Part shown: piece by piece, positions 7,393 through 16,531 of the stretch
How positions within the stretch are numbered: the stretch's first letter is position 1
Layout of the letters: each line of letters opens with the position of its first letter
Assembly: GCF_030540835.1 (NCBI RefSeq)
Contig: NZ_JAUOEK010000142.1
Span: forward strand, 117,456-181,455
DNA: 64,000 nt
Source: Flavivirga aquimarina
GTDB lineage: Bacteria > Bacteroidota > Bacteroidia > Flavobacteriales > Flavobacteriaceae
Reading direction: 5' to 3'
The notes under the pieces: model-generated
Told to the model about the DNA's origin: nothing
Databases searched by the model: none
What the model saw: the letters and a program-made list of their open reading frames with translations, nothing else
Program-made: the position numbers and the translations under genes

Positions 7393-10176
7393 ATGAATAC
7401 TAATATTTCTGAAGTAAACCCTAAAGAAAACATCATTATTAAAGGTGCAAAATTGCATAACTTAAAAAATATCGATGTAGTGATACCAAGAAACAAATTA
7501 GTAGTCATTACTGGTTTATCAGGATCTGGAAAGTCTAGTTTAGCCTTTGATACTTTGTATGCAGAAGGACAAAGACGCTACGTAGAAAGCTTATCGAGTT
7601 ATGCGCGCCAATTTTTAGGCAGATTAAACAAACCAAAAGTAGATTATATAAAAGGGATTGCTCCTGCCATCGCTATTGAACAAAAGGTGAATTCAACAAA
7701 CCCACGTTCAACCGTTGGTACGACCACAGAAATTTACGATTATTTAAAACTACTATTCGCCAGAATTGGAAAAACATACTCGCCTGTTTCCGGTAGCGAA
7801 GTTAAAAAAGATACTGTTACAGATGTTTTAAATTATTTAAAAACATTTCCTGAAAGAGAAAAACTCCTACTCCTCGCTCCTATTCATTTAGAAGAAGAAC
7901 GTAGTATGGACAACAAACTTAAAGCCTTACAACAACAGGGATATGCCAGGGTTAAAATAAAAGATGCTGTTATTCGTATTGATGAAATAGATAACATACC
8001 ATATAACGAAGACATCCTATTAGTTGTCGACAGAATTATTATTAAAAAAGAAGAAGATTTCCTTAATCGACTGGCTGATGCCATACAAACAGCATTTTTT
8101 GAAGGCAAAGGAACATGTATTATAGAAACTTTAAGTGATAAAAAACAACGCGTTTTTAGTAATAAGTTTGAATTAGATGGCATCAATTTCTTAGAGCCAA
8201 ATGTACATTTATTCAGTTTTAACAACCCCTATGGAGCGTGCCCTAAATGTGAAGGGTATGGTGATATTATCGGCATTGATGATGATTTAGTAGTACCAAA
8301 TACAGGACTTTCTATTTATGAAAATGCTATATTTCCATGGCGTGGAGAAACGCTAAGTTGGTATAGGGACTTATTAGTAAATAATTCACATAAATTCGAT
8401 TTTCCTATTCATAAACCATATTTCGAATTAAGCGATGCCCAAAAACAACTTATTTGGGATGGAAATGAATATTTTGAAGGACTCACTGCATTTTTCGCAG
8501 GGTTGGAATCTAAAGCATATAAGATTCAAAACCGCGTTATGCTATCGCGTTATCGTGGAAAAACTAAATGCAAAGAATGTCAAGGTAAACGTCTACGTAT
8601 TGAAGCAAATTATGTAAAAATAGGAGGAGCTACAATTAATGATTTGGTCGACATGCCTTTAGACAAACTGGCAAATTTCTTCAAGCAATTAGAATTAAAC
8701 GATTATGATACACAAATAGCCCACAGACTTTTAAAGGAAATCAATAACAGGTTATCATTTCTTGCTAATGTTGGCTTAGAATATTTAACGCTTAACAGAA
8801 AATCTAACACCTTATCTGGTGGAGAAAGTCAGCGTATTAATCTAGCAACCTCTTTAGGAAGTAGCTTAGTAGGCTCTATGTATATTTTAGATGAGCCGAG
8901 TATTGGTTTGCACCCTAAAGATACAGAGCGATTAATTTCCGTATTAAAATCGTTACGAGATTTAGGTAATACAGTTATAGTGGTAGAGCATGATGAAGAT
9001 ATTATGATTGCTGCCGATAGTATTATAGATATTGGCCCGGAGGCAGGAACCTTTGGAGGTCATGTTGTTGCAAATGGAACTTATAAAGATCTTTTAGCAT
9101 CAGATTCTTTAACAGCACAATATTTAAATGAGTCGTTAAAGATTGAAGTACCAAAAAAACGTAGAACGTCAAAATACTATGTAGATATTAAGGGAGCTCG
9201 CGAGAATAATTTAAAAAATATTGATGTTCGGTTTCCGCTAGGTATGCTTACTGTTATTACCGGAGTTTCTGGTAGTGGAAAAAGTACATTGATAAAAAAA
9301 ATACTATATCCTGCTTTACAGAAAAAATTAACCGATTTTGGAGATAAACCGGGTCAATTTACTGTATTAGATGGTAATTTTAGTAATATCAAGCATATCG
9401 AATTTGTAGATCAAAACCCTATCGGGCGTTCCTCACGTTCTAACCCGGTAACTTACATAAAAGCATATGATGACATAAGAGCATTATTTTCTAAGCAGAA
9501 ATTAAGTACTATAAGAAATTATCAAGCAAAACATTTTTCTTTTAATGTAGATGGCGGACGTTGTGAGACTTGTAAAGGAGAAGGAGAAGTAACCATTGAA
9601 ATGCAGTTTATGGCAGATGTGCATTTAGAATGTGAAACATGCAAAGGGAAACGCTTTAAAAAAGAGGTATTAGAAGTAACATTTGGTGATAAGAATATTG
9701 ATGATATCTTAAACCTAACTATAGATAATGCTATCGATTTTTTTGATACTCAGAAACAAACTAAAATTAAAAAGAAGCTTCAACCACTTCAAGATGTTGG
9801 TTTAGGTTATGTTACTTTAGGACAAAGTTCTTCTACCCTTTCGGGAGGCGAAGCACAACGTATAAAGTTGGCATCTTTTTTAGGTAAAGGCAACAATAAA
9901 GATAAAGCACTATTTATTTTTGATGAACCTACTACTGGACTGCATTTTCACGACATTCAAAAGTTATTAAAATCATTTACTGCACTTATTGAAAACGGTC
10001 ACTCTATAATTGTGGTAGAACATAATTTAGAACTTATTAAATGCGCCGATCATATTATAGACTTAGGCCCTAAAGGTGGAGAAACCGGTGGAAACTTAGT
10101 AGCTTCAGGGGCACCAGAAGATATCATAAAAGTAGAAACTTCAGAGACCGGGAAATATTTAAAAGAAAAACTTTAA
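7393..10176 (+). CDS. uvrA: Excinuclease ABC subunit A
   Basis: This is a 927-residue DNA-damage recognition ATPase of nucleotide-excision repair that loads UvrB onto lesions. Both ATPase modules are complete: Walker A motifs GLSGSGKSSL and GVSGSGKSTL, signature motifs LSGGESQR and LSGGEAQR, and Walker B motifs YILDEPSIGLH and FIFDEPTTGLH. The zinc modules CPKCEGYG/CKECQGKR and CETCKGEG...CETCKGKR are present. I chose ATG 7393 because the promoter's -7 box lies just upstream. Length is normal for the family. The gene stands alone. Confidence 0.97.
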   Translation: MNTNISEVNPKENIIIKGAKLHNLKNIDVVIPRNKLVVITGLSGSGKSSLAFDTLYAEGQRRYVESLSSYARQFLGRLNKPKVDYIKGIAPAIAIEQKVNSTNPRSTVGTTTEIYDYLKLLFARIGKTYSPVSGSEVKKDTVTDVLNYLKTFPEREKLLLLAPIHLEEERSMDNKLKALQQQGYARVKIKDAVIRIDEIDNIPYNEDILLVVDRIIIKKEEDFLNRLADAIQTAFFEGKGTCIIETLSDKKQRVFSNKFELDGINFLEPNVHLFSFNNPYGACPKCEGYGDIIGIDDDLVVPNTGLSIYENAIFPWRGETLSWYRDLLVNNSHKFDFPIHKPYFELSDAQKQLIWDGNEYFEGLTAFFAGLESKAYKIQNRVMLSRYRGKTKCKECQGKRLRIEANYVKIGGATINDLVDMPLDKLANFFKQLELNDYDTQIAHRLLKEINNRLSFLANVGLEYLTLNRKSNTLSGGESQRINLATSLGSSLVGSMYILDEPSIGLHPKDTERLISVLKSLRDLGNTVIVVEHDEDIMIAADSIIDIGPEAGTFGGHVVANGTYKDLLASDSLTAQYLNESLKIEVPKKRRTSKYYVDIKGARENNLKNIDVRFPLGMLTVITGVSGSGKSTLIKKILYPALQKKLTDFGDKPGQFTVLDGNFSNIKHIEFVDQNPIGRSSRSNPVTYIKAYDDIRALFSKQKLSTIRNYQAKHFSFNVDGGRCETCKGEGEVTIEMQFMADVHLECETCKGKRFKKEVLEVTFGDKNIDDILNLTIDNAIDFFDTQKQTKIKKKLQPLQDVGLGYVTLGQSSSTLSGGEAQRIKLASFLGKGNNKDKALFIFDEPTTGLHFHDIQKLLKSFTALIENGHSIIVVEHNLELIKCADHIIDLGPKGGETGGNLVASGAPEDIIKVETSETGKYLKEKL

Positions 10177-10194
10177 CACCTTGATCTTTTAAAT

Positions 10195-10380
10195 TCAATT
10201 AAACAAGAAACCTATAAAGCTTATTATTACGACTGCAATTGGGATCACAAACATTAAATAGACAAAACTCGATATGCTGGTTTTTATAAAGCTTAAAAAC
10301 CAACCATGATTATAAAACTGCTTAATAGCAACAAATAAATAAAAATAAGTAGATATTACCAGTAGCCAATTATCCAGTCT
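10195..10380 (-). other. Out-of-frame C-terminal remainder of the DUF3667 gene
   Basis: Directly downstream of the in-frame stop of the DUF3667 gene, a different frame stays open from about 10380 down to a TGA at 10195. It encodes about 61 residues (RLDNWLLVISTYFYLFV... ending IISFIGFLFN) with two membrane-type segments. This matches the hydrophobic C-terminal end expected for a DUF3667 protein and fits one missing base around 10370-10384. Confidence 0.6.
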
Positions 10381-11264
10381 GGAACTTCAAAAAAGTTATT
10401 AGCTATTAAAATTAAACTAAATACAGTAAACAAGAATGAGAAATAGTAAAAGCTAAAAACTAAATGATATGCATAACTACCACGTCTATAGAATAACAAC
10501 TTCAATATTAAAGCGAAAATTGGCAATAAAATAAATAATGAAATAGGAATCGTATCATAAATAGCTTGTAAAATTTGCCCACCATTACGTTGCTTATAAA
10601 ACTTAAGTGTTTGTGTATAAAATTTCTTGGTAATATAGCCAGCATCATCACTCATACCCATAGCCTTATAAATTACATTGTTTGGCACGCCAATTGCCAC
10701 TAAGGAATCTATTTGTTTTTCATTAATACCAAATGAAAATTCTGATTTTTTACTGGTACTAGATTTAATTACAGAATCTAAAATTTTCATTTCTTCTGCT
10801 TTGATCCCAGGAATACCTTTTTCTGAAATAGGGCTTAAAAGACTATCCAATTTAATAGAATCTATTATTTTCTGATTTCTCAATTGAATGCTATCAGAAA
10901 TTAGAGGTTTTTTTATAGTCTTTTTTAATTCTGTATCTAAACTTTGTACTTGATTTCTAACTATAGTTGTAGAAAGTAAAAAGAAAAACACCACTGATAC
11001 AAACAAGTAAAGCTGTGCTGGATGCAAATACATTAAACGTTTGCCCTCAACAAACTTTCTTGCTAAATATCCAGGTTTAAACAATAAGGGGAAAAAACTT
11101 TTAAAAAACCGTGCATCAAAAGAAAAATAATTACTTATCGTATTGTAAAACAGCACTCCTACAGTAAGATCGTCTTTAGCTTGCTGTCCGCAATGCGGAC
11201 AAAACCTAAACGTTTCTTCAAATAGGTTTTCGCAATTTTTACAGGTTTCTAATTCTGTTTTCAT
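10356..11264 (-). CDS. DUF3667-family membrane protein, apparently truncated by a frameshift
   Basis: This is a 302-residue open frame. The N-terminus has a zinc-ribbon pair CKNC and CPHCGQQ (about residues 8-28), followed by the characteristic DUF3667 segment GVLFYNTISNYFSFDARFFKS and KPGYLARKFVEGKR. Membrane segments lie at about 88-106, 235-262 and 270-292, with a lysine-rich soluble insert between the first two. The frame stops at GYW, but the expected terminal membrane helices continue at once in another frame down to 10195. Either a one-base deletion has broken the gene or there is a sequencing error. Function is unknown. Confidence 0.75.
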   Translation of the reverse strand: MKTELETCKNCENLFEETFRFCPHCGQQAKDDLTVGVLFYNTISNYFSFDARFFKSFFPLLFKPGYLARKFVEGKRLMYLHPAQLYLFVSVVFFFLLSTTIVRNQVQSLDTELKKTIKKPLISDSIQLRNQKIIDSIKLDSLLSPISEKGIPGIKAEEMKILDSVIKSSTSKKSEFSFGINEKQIDSLVAIGVPNNVIYKAMGMSDDAGYITKKFYTQTLKFYKQRNGGQILQAIYDTIPISLFILLPIFALILKLLFYRRGSYAYHLVFSFYYFSFLFTVFSLILIANNFFEVPDWIIGYW

Positions 11265-11400
11265 TAAAAACGGTTGGTTTTTATAAAAATAAGGATTTTA
11301 AAATAATGACTTTAAAAGAAATAGGAGTCTTTATATAAATTTTCTTTACACCTAAGCAATCATACCGTATAATTGACTAAAAACCAATTACATACATTTT

Positions 11401-11416
11401 TGGCACGCAAATTGAA
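11401..11416 (+). promoter_or_regulatory. Sigma-54-type promoter (TGGCACG-N4-TTGAA)
   Basis: TGGCACG (11401-11407), four bases, then TTGAA (11412-11416) fits the RpoN -24/-12 consensus TGGCACG-N4-TTGCW, with exact GG and correct spacing. It lies 64 bp before ATG 11481. A second promoter with the same spacing precedes the next gene. Confidence 0.65.
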
Positions 11417-11480
11417 AGCCATTTAAACAAAATAGCGCAAGCCGAAAAGCTAAAGAGTAGGCAAATTTAATCCCATAATC

Positions 11481-11921
11481 ATGAAAATAAAAATTATCCT
11501 ATTAAGTTTTTGCTTTTTTATTACAGCCTCCAGTTTTGCTCAAAAAAAAGATACCCCAAAAAGTATCATAAGTAATGTAGGCATAAAAAAGTATCACGAC
11601 AGTGAAGAGCTAGAGCGAATGCAAAAAGGTCAATTATTAAACTTGTATACCGAAAGAATTGAAGTTCTAGCAAATATATTACCTTATATAGCTTTTGCTA
11701 CAAAACCTGGTATTACCATGTCCACTTTAGGTATTCCAAATAGCAACAGTAATAGAAAAGCTCTTGACAATCAAATTGAAAATACTGATACTTATGTAAA
11801 AAACACCATTGAGTTTCAAAAAGTGATTTTACCATATTCCGATACAGGCAACCTAGTCTCTGCTGTTTTGTTTTATGAGGACATCATGAAATCTATTCAT
11901 TCCTATGGTGATTTCAATTAA
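11481..11921 (+). CDS. Secreted protein of unknown function under a sigma-54-type promoter
   Basis: This is a 146-residue protein with a clean Sec signal peptide (MKIKIILLSFCFFITASSFAQ, split about residue 20). The mature part is mainly helical, with EELERMQKGQLLNLYTERIE and a central AFATKPGITMSTLGIPN segment. I do not recognise the family. It is expected in the periplasm or outside the cell. The upstream TGGCACG-N4-TTGAA suggests RpoN-dependent expression. A perfect palindromic terminator follows, so it is a single-gene unit. Confidence 0.75.
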   Translation: MKIKIILLSFCFFITASSFAQKKDTPKSIISNVGIKKYHDSEELERMQKGQLLNLYTERIEVLANILPYIAFATKPGITMSTLGIPNSNSNRKALDNQIENTDTYVKNTIEFQKVILPYSDTGNLVSAVLFYEDIMKSIHSYGDFN

Positions 11922-11981
11922 CAATATGTATTAAACCACTGTAGAAATAACAAATAATATTATTTGATTAGTCTAAAAATT

Positions 11982-12016
11982 AAAAACTCGAAGCTTATAA
12001 GCTTCGAGTTTTTTTA
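11982..12016 (+). terminator. Intrinsic terminator, perfect palindrome
   Basis: AAAAACTCGAAGCTT is followed almost directly by its exact complement AAGCTTCGAGTTTTT and a further T run. It ends the 146-residue secreted-protein gene. Confidence 0.85.
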
Positions 12017-12182
12017 TTCGCTAATATCCCTAGAAACGATTTGACTAATTTTTAATAGCTTAATAAACAACTTAAAAAAACGCTCCTTTAATCATCAAAT
12101 TTCAATTAAACCCTTTTTATTACTAAACCATATTAATTATTAATCATTGATTTACAATACCTTAACTGCTAACGTCTTTTTT

Positions 12183-12198
12183 TGGCACGCTGTTTGTA
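12183..12198 (+). promoter_or_regulatory. Sigma-54-type promoter (TGGCACG-N4-TTGTA)
   Basis: TGGCACG (12183-12189), four bases, TTGTA (12194-12198) matches the RpoN consensus with the same spacing as the site at 11401. It lies 38 bp before ATG 12236. Confidence 0.7.
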
Positions 12199-12235
12199 AT
12201 TATTCAAACATATTCATCCATTAAAATAAATTATT

Positions 12236-13483
12236 ATGAAAAAGTATATATTCTTAGTAGCAAGTATAATCCTTATAGGGTTTACTTCTAACGCAACCAC
12301 AACCAACACAGATACAAGTACATTTAATTACAACAGAGGTTATGGTAACTCTTTCATATTTGTTGAAAATGATATAGAGTTTTCAGTATTCCGTGATGGA
12401 CAGTTTGATTTTAACATACAACGCTACCGTCCTAATGTAAATGTTTCGATAGGAACTCCAAATGTAAACTTCAGTTTTAATTCTGGATACGACTATAATG
12501 CTTATGTACAATATGATGAATATGGTGCTATAATTCAAATTGAAAATACGCCTATTTATTATGATTATTACGGACGTATTAGTCAGGTAGGAAATGTGAA
12601 TATTTACTATAATAACTTTGGATATGTATCTCGTGTAGGTGGGTTATACGTACATTATAACAGGTATAACAATTTCTCTCACTGCACTGGTTTTATAAAT
12701 GTATTTAACAGAGGGTATGTTTACAGACCTTGGCATAGATATTATAGCATTCCTGCATACAACCACTGTGTGGTTTACAACAGACCTTACAGACAATATT
12801 ATAAGCCTGTACGCTATGTTTATAACAGACCGTTTTACAATAACTACAGACCTAGAACTTCTATTGCTAGCAGACGTGGTCATGTAATAACAAGAAACAA
12901 AAGGTATGCTACTGTAAATAGAAGTTCAAGAAACGTAACACGTATAAACAGAAATGCTAATACCAGAAGACATGTTGCGCAAACTAATAAGATAAGACGT
13001 AATAGTACTGTTAATAGAAACTCTGGAAGAAATTATTCAACAGGAAATAAAAATACAACTAGACGTAACAATTCTAATGTTAACAGAAACACAAAAAGTA
13101 AGTCTGTAATTTCTAGAAACGAAACTATTAGACGTAATAATAATACTAGAAATTATGCGCAAGCAAATAATACTAAAAGAACTAGAGTAAACGTTAATAC
13201 AACAATAAAACCTAGAACAAGTACAGTAACTAGGAAAAGTAAAAATGTAGTTACTCAAAAACCAAGAACACAGAATACTCGTACATATAATAGAAACAAC
13301 AATACTAGAAGTACAAAACGGGTAGTTACACAGCGTACTACTACTCAAAGTAAACCTAGAGTAACACAACGAAAAAGCGTTAGCAAGTCTACTCAAAGCA
13401 GCAGACCAAAAGTTACTCAAAACAGAAGTAAATCTAGTAATTACAATACAAGATCAACTACTACTAGTAGAAGAAGATCATAA
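12236..13483 (+). CDS. Secreted, highly basic low-complexity protein under a sigma-54-type promoter
   Basis: This 415-residue protein has a signal peptide (cleavage near ...GFTSNA, about residue 20). Residues about 25-180 are rich in Tyr, Asn and Gly, with repeated phrases such as YYDYYGRISQVGNVNIYYNN. The part from about 200 on is a long disordered tail of Arg, Asn, Thr, Ser and Lys (RNN, TRR, NRN runs) with almost no acidic residues. Such proteins are sometimes labelled 'sperm nuclear basic protein' by composition only. Binding to DNA or acidic polysaccharide outside the cell is possible, but I infer no specific function. The RpoN-type promoter and terminator make it a single-gene unit. Confidence 0.85.
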   Translation: MKKYIFLVASIILIGFTSNATTTNTDTSTFNYNRGYGNSFIFVENDIEFSVFRDGQFDFNIQRYRPNVNVSIGTPNVNFSFNSGYDYNAYVQYDEYGAIIQIENTPIYYDYYGRISQVGNVNIYYNNFGYVSRVGGLYVHYNRYNNFSHCTGFINVFNRGYVYRPWHRYYSIPAYNHCVVYNRPYRQYYKPVRYVYNRPFYNNYRPRTSIASRRGHVITRNKRYATVNRSSRNVTRINRNANTRRHVAQTNKIRRNSTVNRNSGRNYSTGNKNTTRRNNSNVNRNTKSKSVISRNETIRRNNNTRNYAQANNTKRTRVNVNTTIKPRTSTVTRKSKNVVTQKPRTQNTRTYNRNNNTRSTKRVVTQRTTTQSKPRVTQRKSVSKSTQSSRPKVTQNRSKSSNYNTRSTTTSRRRS

Positions 13484-13505
13484 CAATTTTGGTTGGTTAG
13501 TTTGG

Positions 13506-13555
13506 AAAACCCTGCGATATGTTTGCCTCAAAGCGACATCGTGGGGTTTTCTGTT
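13506..13555 (+). terminator. Intrinsic terminator after the basic protein gene
   Basis: AAAACCCTGCGAT pairs with ATCGTGGGGTTTT across a roughly 20-base loop, with two imperfect positions, and is followed by a T-rich run. Confidence 0.65.
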
Positions 13556-13618
13556 TTAGAACAATAACTTAAATAAGTTCACTGTAATTCCCTTATATAT
13601 ATATATACTTAAACTACA

Positions 13619-15076
13619 TTATTTAATTTTCAAATAACGTTTAATAAGCATCGTAATATCTTCAGAAAACTTAAATCTATAAACCACAAACACATACGAT
13701 ACGGTAATTAAAGTCGATTTTAAAGCAATATTAATTAAGGTGTTAAAAGGGAATTCCCAAAAATAAAATAACAAAACACATAAAGATATTAAACCGGTTA
13801 TTCTTAGTATATCTCCAGTAAAGGGATGAATTTTGAATTTTTTATAAACGAAAAGTAATTTTATGGAGTTATATGCAAAAATGGCTAAAAAAGTTGCTAA
13901 AGCCGCTCCATTAATGCCAAACAAAGGAATAAAAACAATATTTAGTACAATCATCAAGATTACTAGGACAACCCCTAAATACAATACTGCTCTATAGTAA
14001 TTACTATTAAATAGAATGGCGTTGTTACTTCCTAAAAGCGCATCATACAATTTGCTTACACTAATTATTAATACTACAAAAAGCCCTCCACTAAACTCTT
14101 CAGGAATTATATAATACAATTGATTAATGTTTAATACGATTAAAAGAAATATAAATCCAGCGATTATAAATAAATTCAACGAACTCTTTTTATATAAATC
14201 TCCTAAAGCATCAAAATCCCTTTCATTTAAATACTTGGCCGATAATGGCATTAATATTTGTTGCATAGAACGCTGAGGCACTGCAATAACTGCCGCTATA
14301 AAAACCGCAACATTATAATATGCTATTTCTTCTATTTCAATATAATGTCCCAGCATAACCTTATCGACATCTAAAAAAATAGTAGCTATAGACCCTGCTA
14401 TAATTATTAAAAACGAATATTTAAAAATATCGCTTAAACCATTAATTCTTTTAAATGTGATAACTGGAAGTTTAACGCTAAAAGCATATGCATTCATAAC
14501 AAACATCCTTAAAACGTAAACACAAACCAATCCAATCATAAACTGTTCTACATCAACTATTTTTAAATACAATAAAAACAATAAAATCATGGTTCCCACT
14601 CGGTGAAAAACTTCTTTCATAAAGTTTCCAAATACGGTTTGCATTTGCACCTTGGCCCATGCAAAAAACACTTCAAAATAAGCCAATGCAAGAGCTATGA
14701 TTATAACATGCCATACATACCCTTTAATAATATCATTCTTTTGTGATAAAAAATCACCAATCATATCATAACATAGGTAGCTAAAAACACTTAATGGAAT
14801 CGTAATTAAAAATGGTAAAAACAGCATAAGTGTTAAAAAGCTGTTTAAAGATATTCTTGTTTTAAAAGATGAATAAAATTTAACGAGTGTATTATGTGCG
14901 CCAAACGCCATTAAAGGCATAATAACATATGCTAAAGACAGCATATACCCTACCATTCCGTAATATTCGTCACTAAGAAATTTTGTATAAAGAAATAACG
15001 TATTAATTGCTCCTATTAAAAAGCCCAAATAAGTTGATATGACGTTTTTAAAAGATTGTGAAGCAACTATTCCCAT
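13619..15076 (-). CDS. Polysaccharide flippase (Wzx/MATE-like, oligosaccharide exporter)
   Basis: This 485-residue integral membrane protein has about 12-14 evenly spaced hydrophobic segments. The N-terminus (SQSFKNVISTYLGFLIGAINTLFLY) and the FLDVDKVMLGHYIEIEEIAYYNVAVFIA segment, here split around residue 240, are typical of Wzx-type flippases of the MOP superfamily. It would move lipid-linked glycans across the inner membrane. It lies 36 bp downstream of a GT4 glycosyltransferase on the same strand, supporting a surface-glycan role. Confidence 0.88.
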   Translation of the reverse strand: MGIVASQSFKNVISTYLGFLIGAINTLFLYTKFLSDEYYGMVGYMLSLAYVIMPLMAFGAHNTLVKFYSSFKTRISLNSFLTLMLFLPFLITIPLSVFSYLCYDMIGDFLSQKNDIIKGYVWHVIIIALALAYFEVFFAWAKVQMQTVFGNFMKEVFHRVGTMILLFLLYLKIVDVEQFMIGLVCVYVLRMFVMNAYAFSVKLPVITFKRINGLSDIFKYSFLIIIAGSIATIFLDVDKVMLGHYIEIEEIAYYNVAVFIAAVIAVPQRSMQQILMPLSAKYLNERDFDALGDLYKKSSLNLFIIAGFIFLLIVLNINQLYYIIPEEFSGGLFVVLIISVSKLYDALLGSNNAILFNSNYYRAVLYLGVVLVILMIVLNIVFIPLFGINGAALATFLAIFAYNSIKLLFVYKKFKIHPFTGDILRITGLISLCVLLFYFWEFPFNTLINIALKSTLITVSYVFVVYRFKFSEDITMLIKRYLKIK

Positions 15077-15111
15077 TAATTTTTTAAAAGATTAAAATTC
15101 TAAAAAAACAC

Positions 15112-16419
15112 TCAAACTTGATAATCTGAAGGTTCTTGTTTTTTGATTATCTCTGCTAACTGTTGAGTTAGATTTTTTCTACTATATTTTTGCAAGCCAA
15201 TTGGATGCGATTGTAAGCTTTTGTTTAAAAAAGCTTTATAAGATTCTAATATACTTCTTTTTAGTGAGTCGTAATCATTATAGTTAAAGTAGGTTCCAGT
15301 ATTGGTTTCTTTAATTATTTTTTCAACATCAGAATCTTCTGGCCCCATAGCTATAATGGGGCGATTGGAAGCCATATATTCAAATAATTTCCCAGGAATA
15401 ATACACTTAGTGTCTTCAGAATCTATTTCTATTAACAATAGTGTTTGTGATTTTTTTTGATATTTAATAGCCTCTTTATGTGAAACATATCCTACCTCAT
15501 TGATATAATTACTTAAATTATTATTCTTAATAGATTCCAATACATTTTTACTAACTGCACCAACAAAATTGAGCTCGAAATCTTTTGAAAAATCATCACG
15601 CTCTTTAATGAGATCACTTAATACTTGCCATAAAATTTTCGGATTACGTTTTGACAATAAAGAACCAATATGTGCTATTGAAAATTTAGAATCCAGTTTA
15701 ACCACACTGGCAGGTTCATAATCGTAACCATTTGTAATAACTTCAATGGGTTGATTTGTAATAGCCTGAAATTCCTTTTTAGTAGTAAAACTAGTTACTA
15801 TTATATGATCTGCAGTATTTAAAACCTGTTTTTCTAAAGTTTTATGTTTTTCTTTAGAAGCATTGGTTAACTTTAATTGTTTATGATATCCAATGGTTGT
15901 CCAGGGGTCTCTAAAATCGGCTAACCACTTAACCCCTAGCCCTTTCTTAAGTTGCAATCCGATTAAGTGTAAACTATGAGGAGGTCCAGTAGTGATGATA
16001 GTTTCTATGCTATTATCTGAAATATATTTTGAAAGATATGCCACAGAAGGCTTTACCCAACCAATACGAGCATCTGGTATAAAAAAATTCCCTCTTATAT
16101 AGAGCATCACTTTTTCAATAAAGGATTGCTTTTTATAATCTGAAATAATGCCTTTGCTTATAGTTTTTGATGATTTTTTTGAAAATATCCCGGCTAATTT
16201 ATAAGGTTCTTTTATGGGCTGTTTTAAAATGGTGATATTATCTGGTATTTCAGAAGTTAAACTTTCATCTACCAATGGATAATTAGGGTTTTCAGGAATA
16301 TAAACAATAGGCTCTACATCAAATTCTGACAAATACTTAACAAATTTCAACCAACGTTGTACCCCAGGCCCTCCTGCAGGTGGCCAATAATACGTTATTA
16401 TGAGTGCCTTCTTTTTCAT
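15112..16419 (-). CDS. Glycosyltransferase family 4 protein
   Basis: This is a 435-residue cytoplasmic GT-B enzyme. The N-terminus TYYWPPAGGPGVQRWLKFVKYL is the typical donor-independent glycine-rich start of this GT4 subgroup. LADFRDPW lies mid-protein, and GKLFEYMASNRPIIAMGP near residues 345-362 is the nucleotide-sugar-binding ExxP-type region. It probably transfers a sugar during surface polysaccharide or glycolipid assembly. It forms a unit with the flippase downstream. The upstream gap to yfhO contains a fragment of a dispersed repeat (16420-16450). Confidence 0.88.
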   Translation of the reverse strand: MKKKALIITYYWPPAGGPGVQRWLKFVKYLSEFDVEPIVYIPENPNYPLVDESLTSEIPDNITILKQPIKEPYKLAGIFSKKSSKTISKGIISDYKKQSFIEKVMLYIRGNFFIPDARIGWVKPSVAYLSKYISDNSIETIITTGPPHSLHLIGLQLKKGLGVKWLADFRDPWTTIGYHKQLKLTNASKEKHKTLEKQVLNTADHIIVTSFTTKKEFQAITNQPIEVITNGYDYEPASVVKLDSKFSIAHIGSLLSKRNPKILWQVLSDLIKERDDFSKDFELNFVGAVSKNVLESIKNNNLSNYINEVGYVSHKEAIKYQKKSQTLLLIEIDSEDTKCIIPGKLFEYMASNRPIIAMGPEDSDVEKIIKETNTGTYFNYNDYDSLKRSILESYKAFLNKSLQSHPIGLQKYSRKNLTQQLAEIIKKQEPSDYQV

Positions 16420-16450
16420 CTTTCATTCCTGCGAATGCAAGTAATCTTAT
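16420..16450. repeat. Fragment of a TTCATTCCTGCG-type dispersed repeat
   Basis: TTCATTCCTGCGAATGC...AATCTTA resembles one arm of the inverted-repeat element at 53203-53325 (GTCATTCCCGCG...GGGAATCTTATTA). Only one arm is recognisable here. It sits in the 112-bp gap between the YfhO-family gene and the GT4 gene. Confidence 0.4.
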
Positions 16451-16531
16451 AAATTGAAATTGTATTACGATAATATATGCCCTTGCCTTCTTTCTCTCCA
16501 ACAAGCTGCCATTGACGTACAGAAATAACAA

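Larger units (their letters stand above)
11922..12235. other. Intergenic region between the two sigma-54-type units
   Basis: This 314-bp gap contains the terminator of the upstream gene, an AT-rich stretch with nothing recognisable (12017-12180), and the sigma-54-type promoter of the next gene at 12183-12198. No open frame of note is seen on either strand. Confidence 0.6.

Noticed and set aside
10683..10697. A third sigma-54-like site, TGGCACG-N4-TTGCC, on the + strand
   Set aside because: It lies within the DUF3667 coding region, antisense to it, and nothing plausible begins downstream. The match is explained by the codons for GVPNN-type residues.
12644..13420. Three medium-length frames overlapping the basic secreted protein
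   Set aside because: These are shadows of the repetitive coding sequence and have low-complexity Ser/Cys/Ile translations.
16337..16531. 64-residue frame between yfhO and the GT4 gene
   Set aside because: It overlaps the GT4 start in another frame and spans a repeat fragment; the composition is not protein-like.
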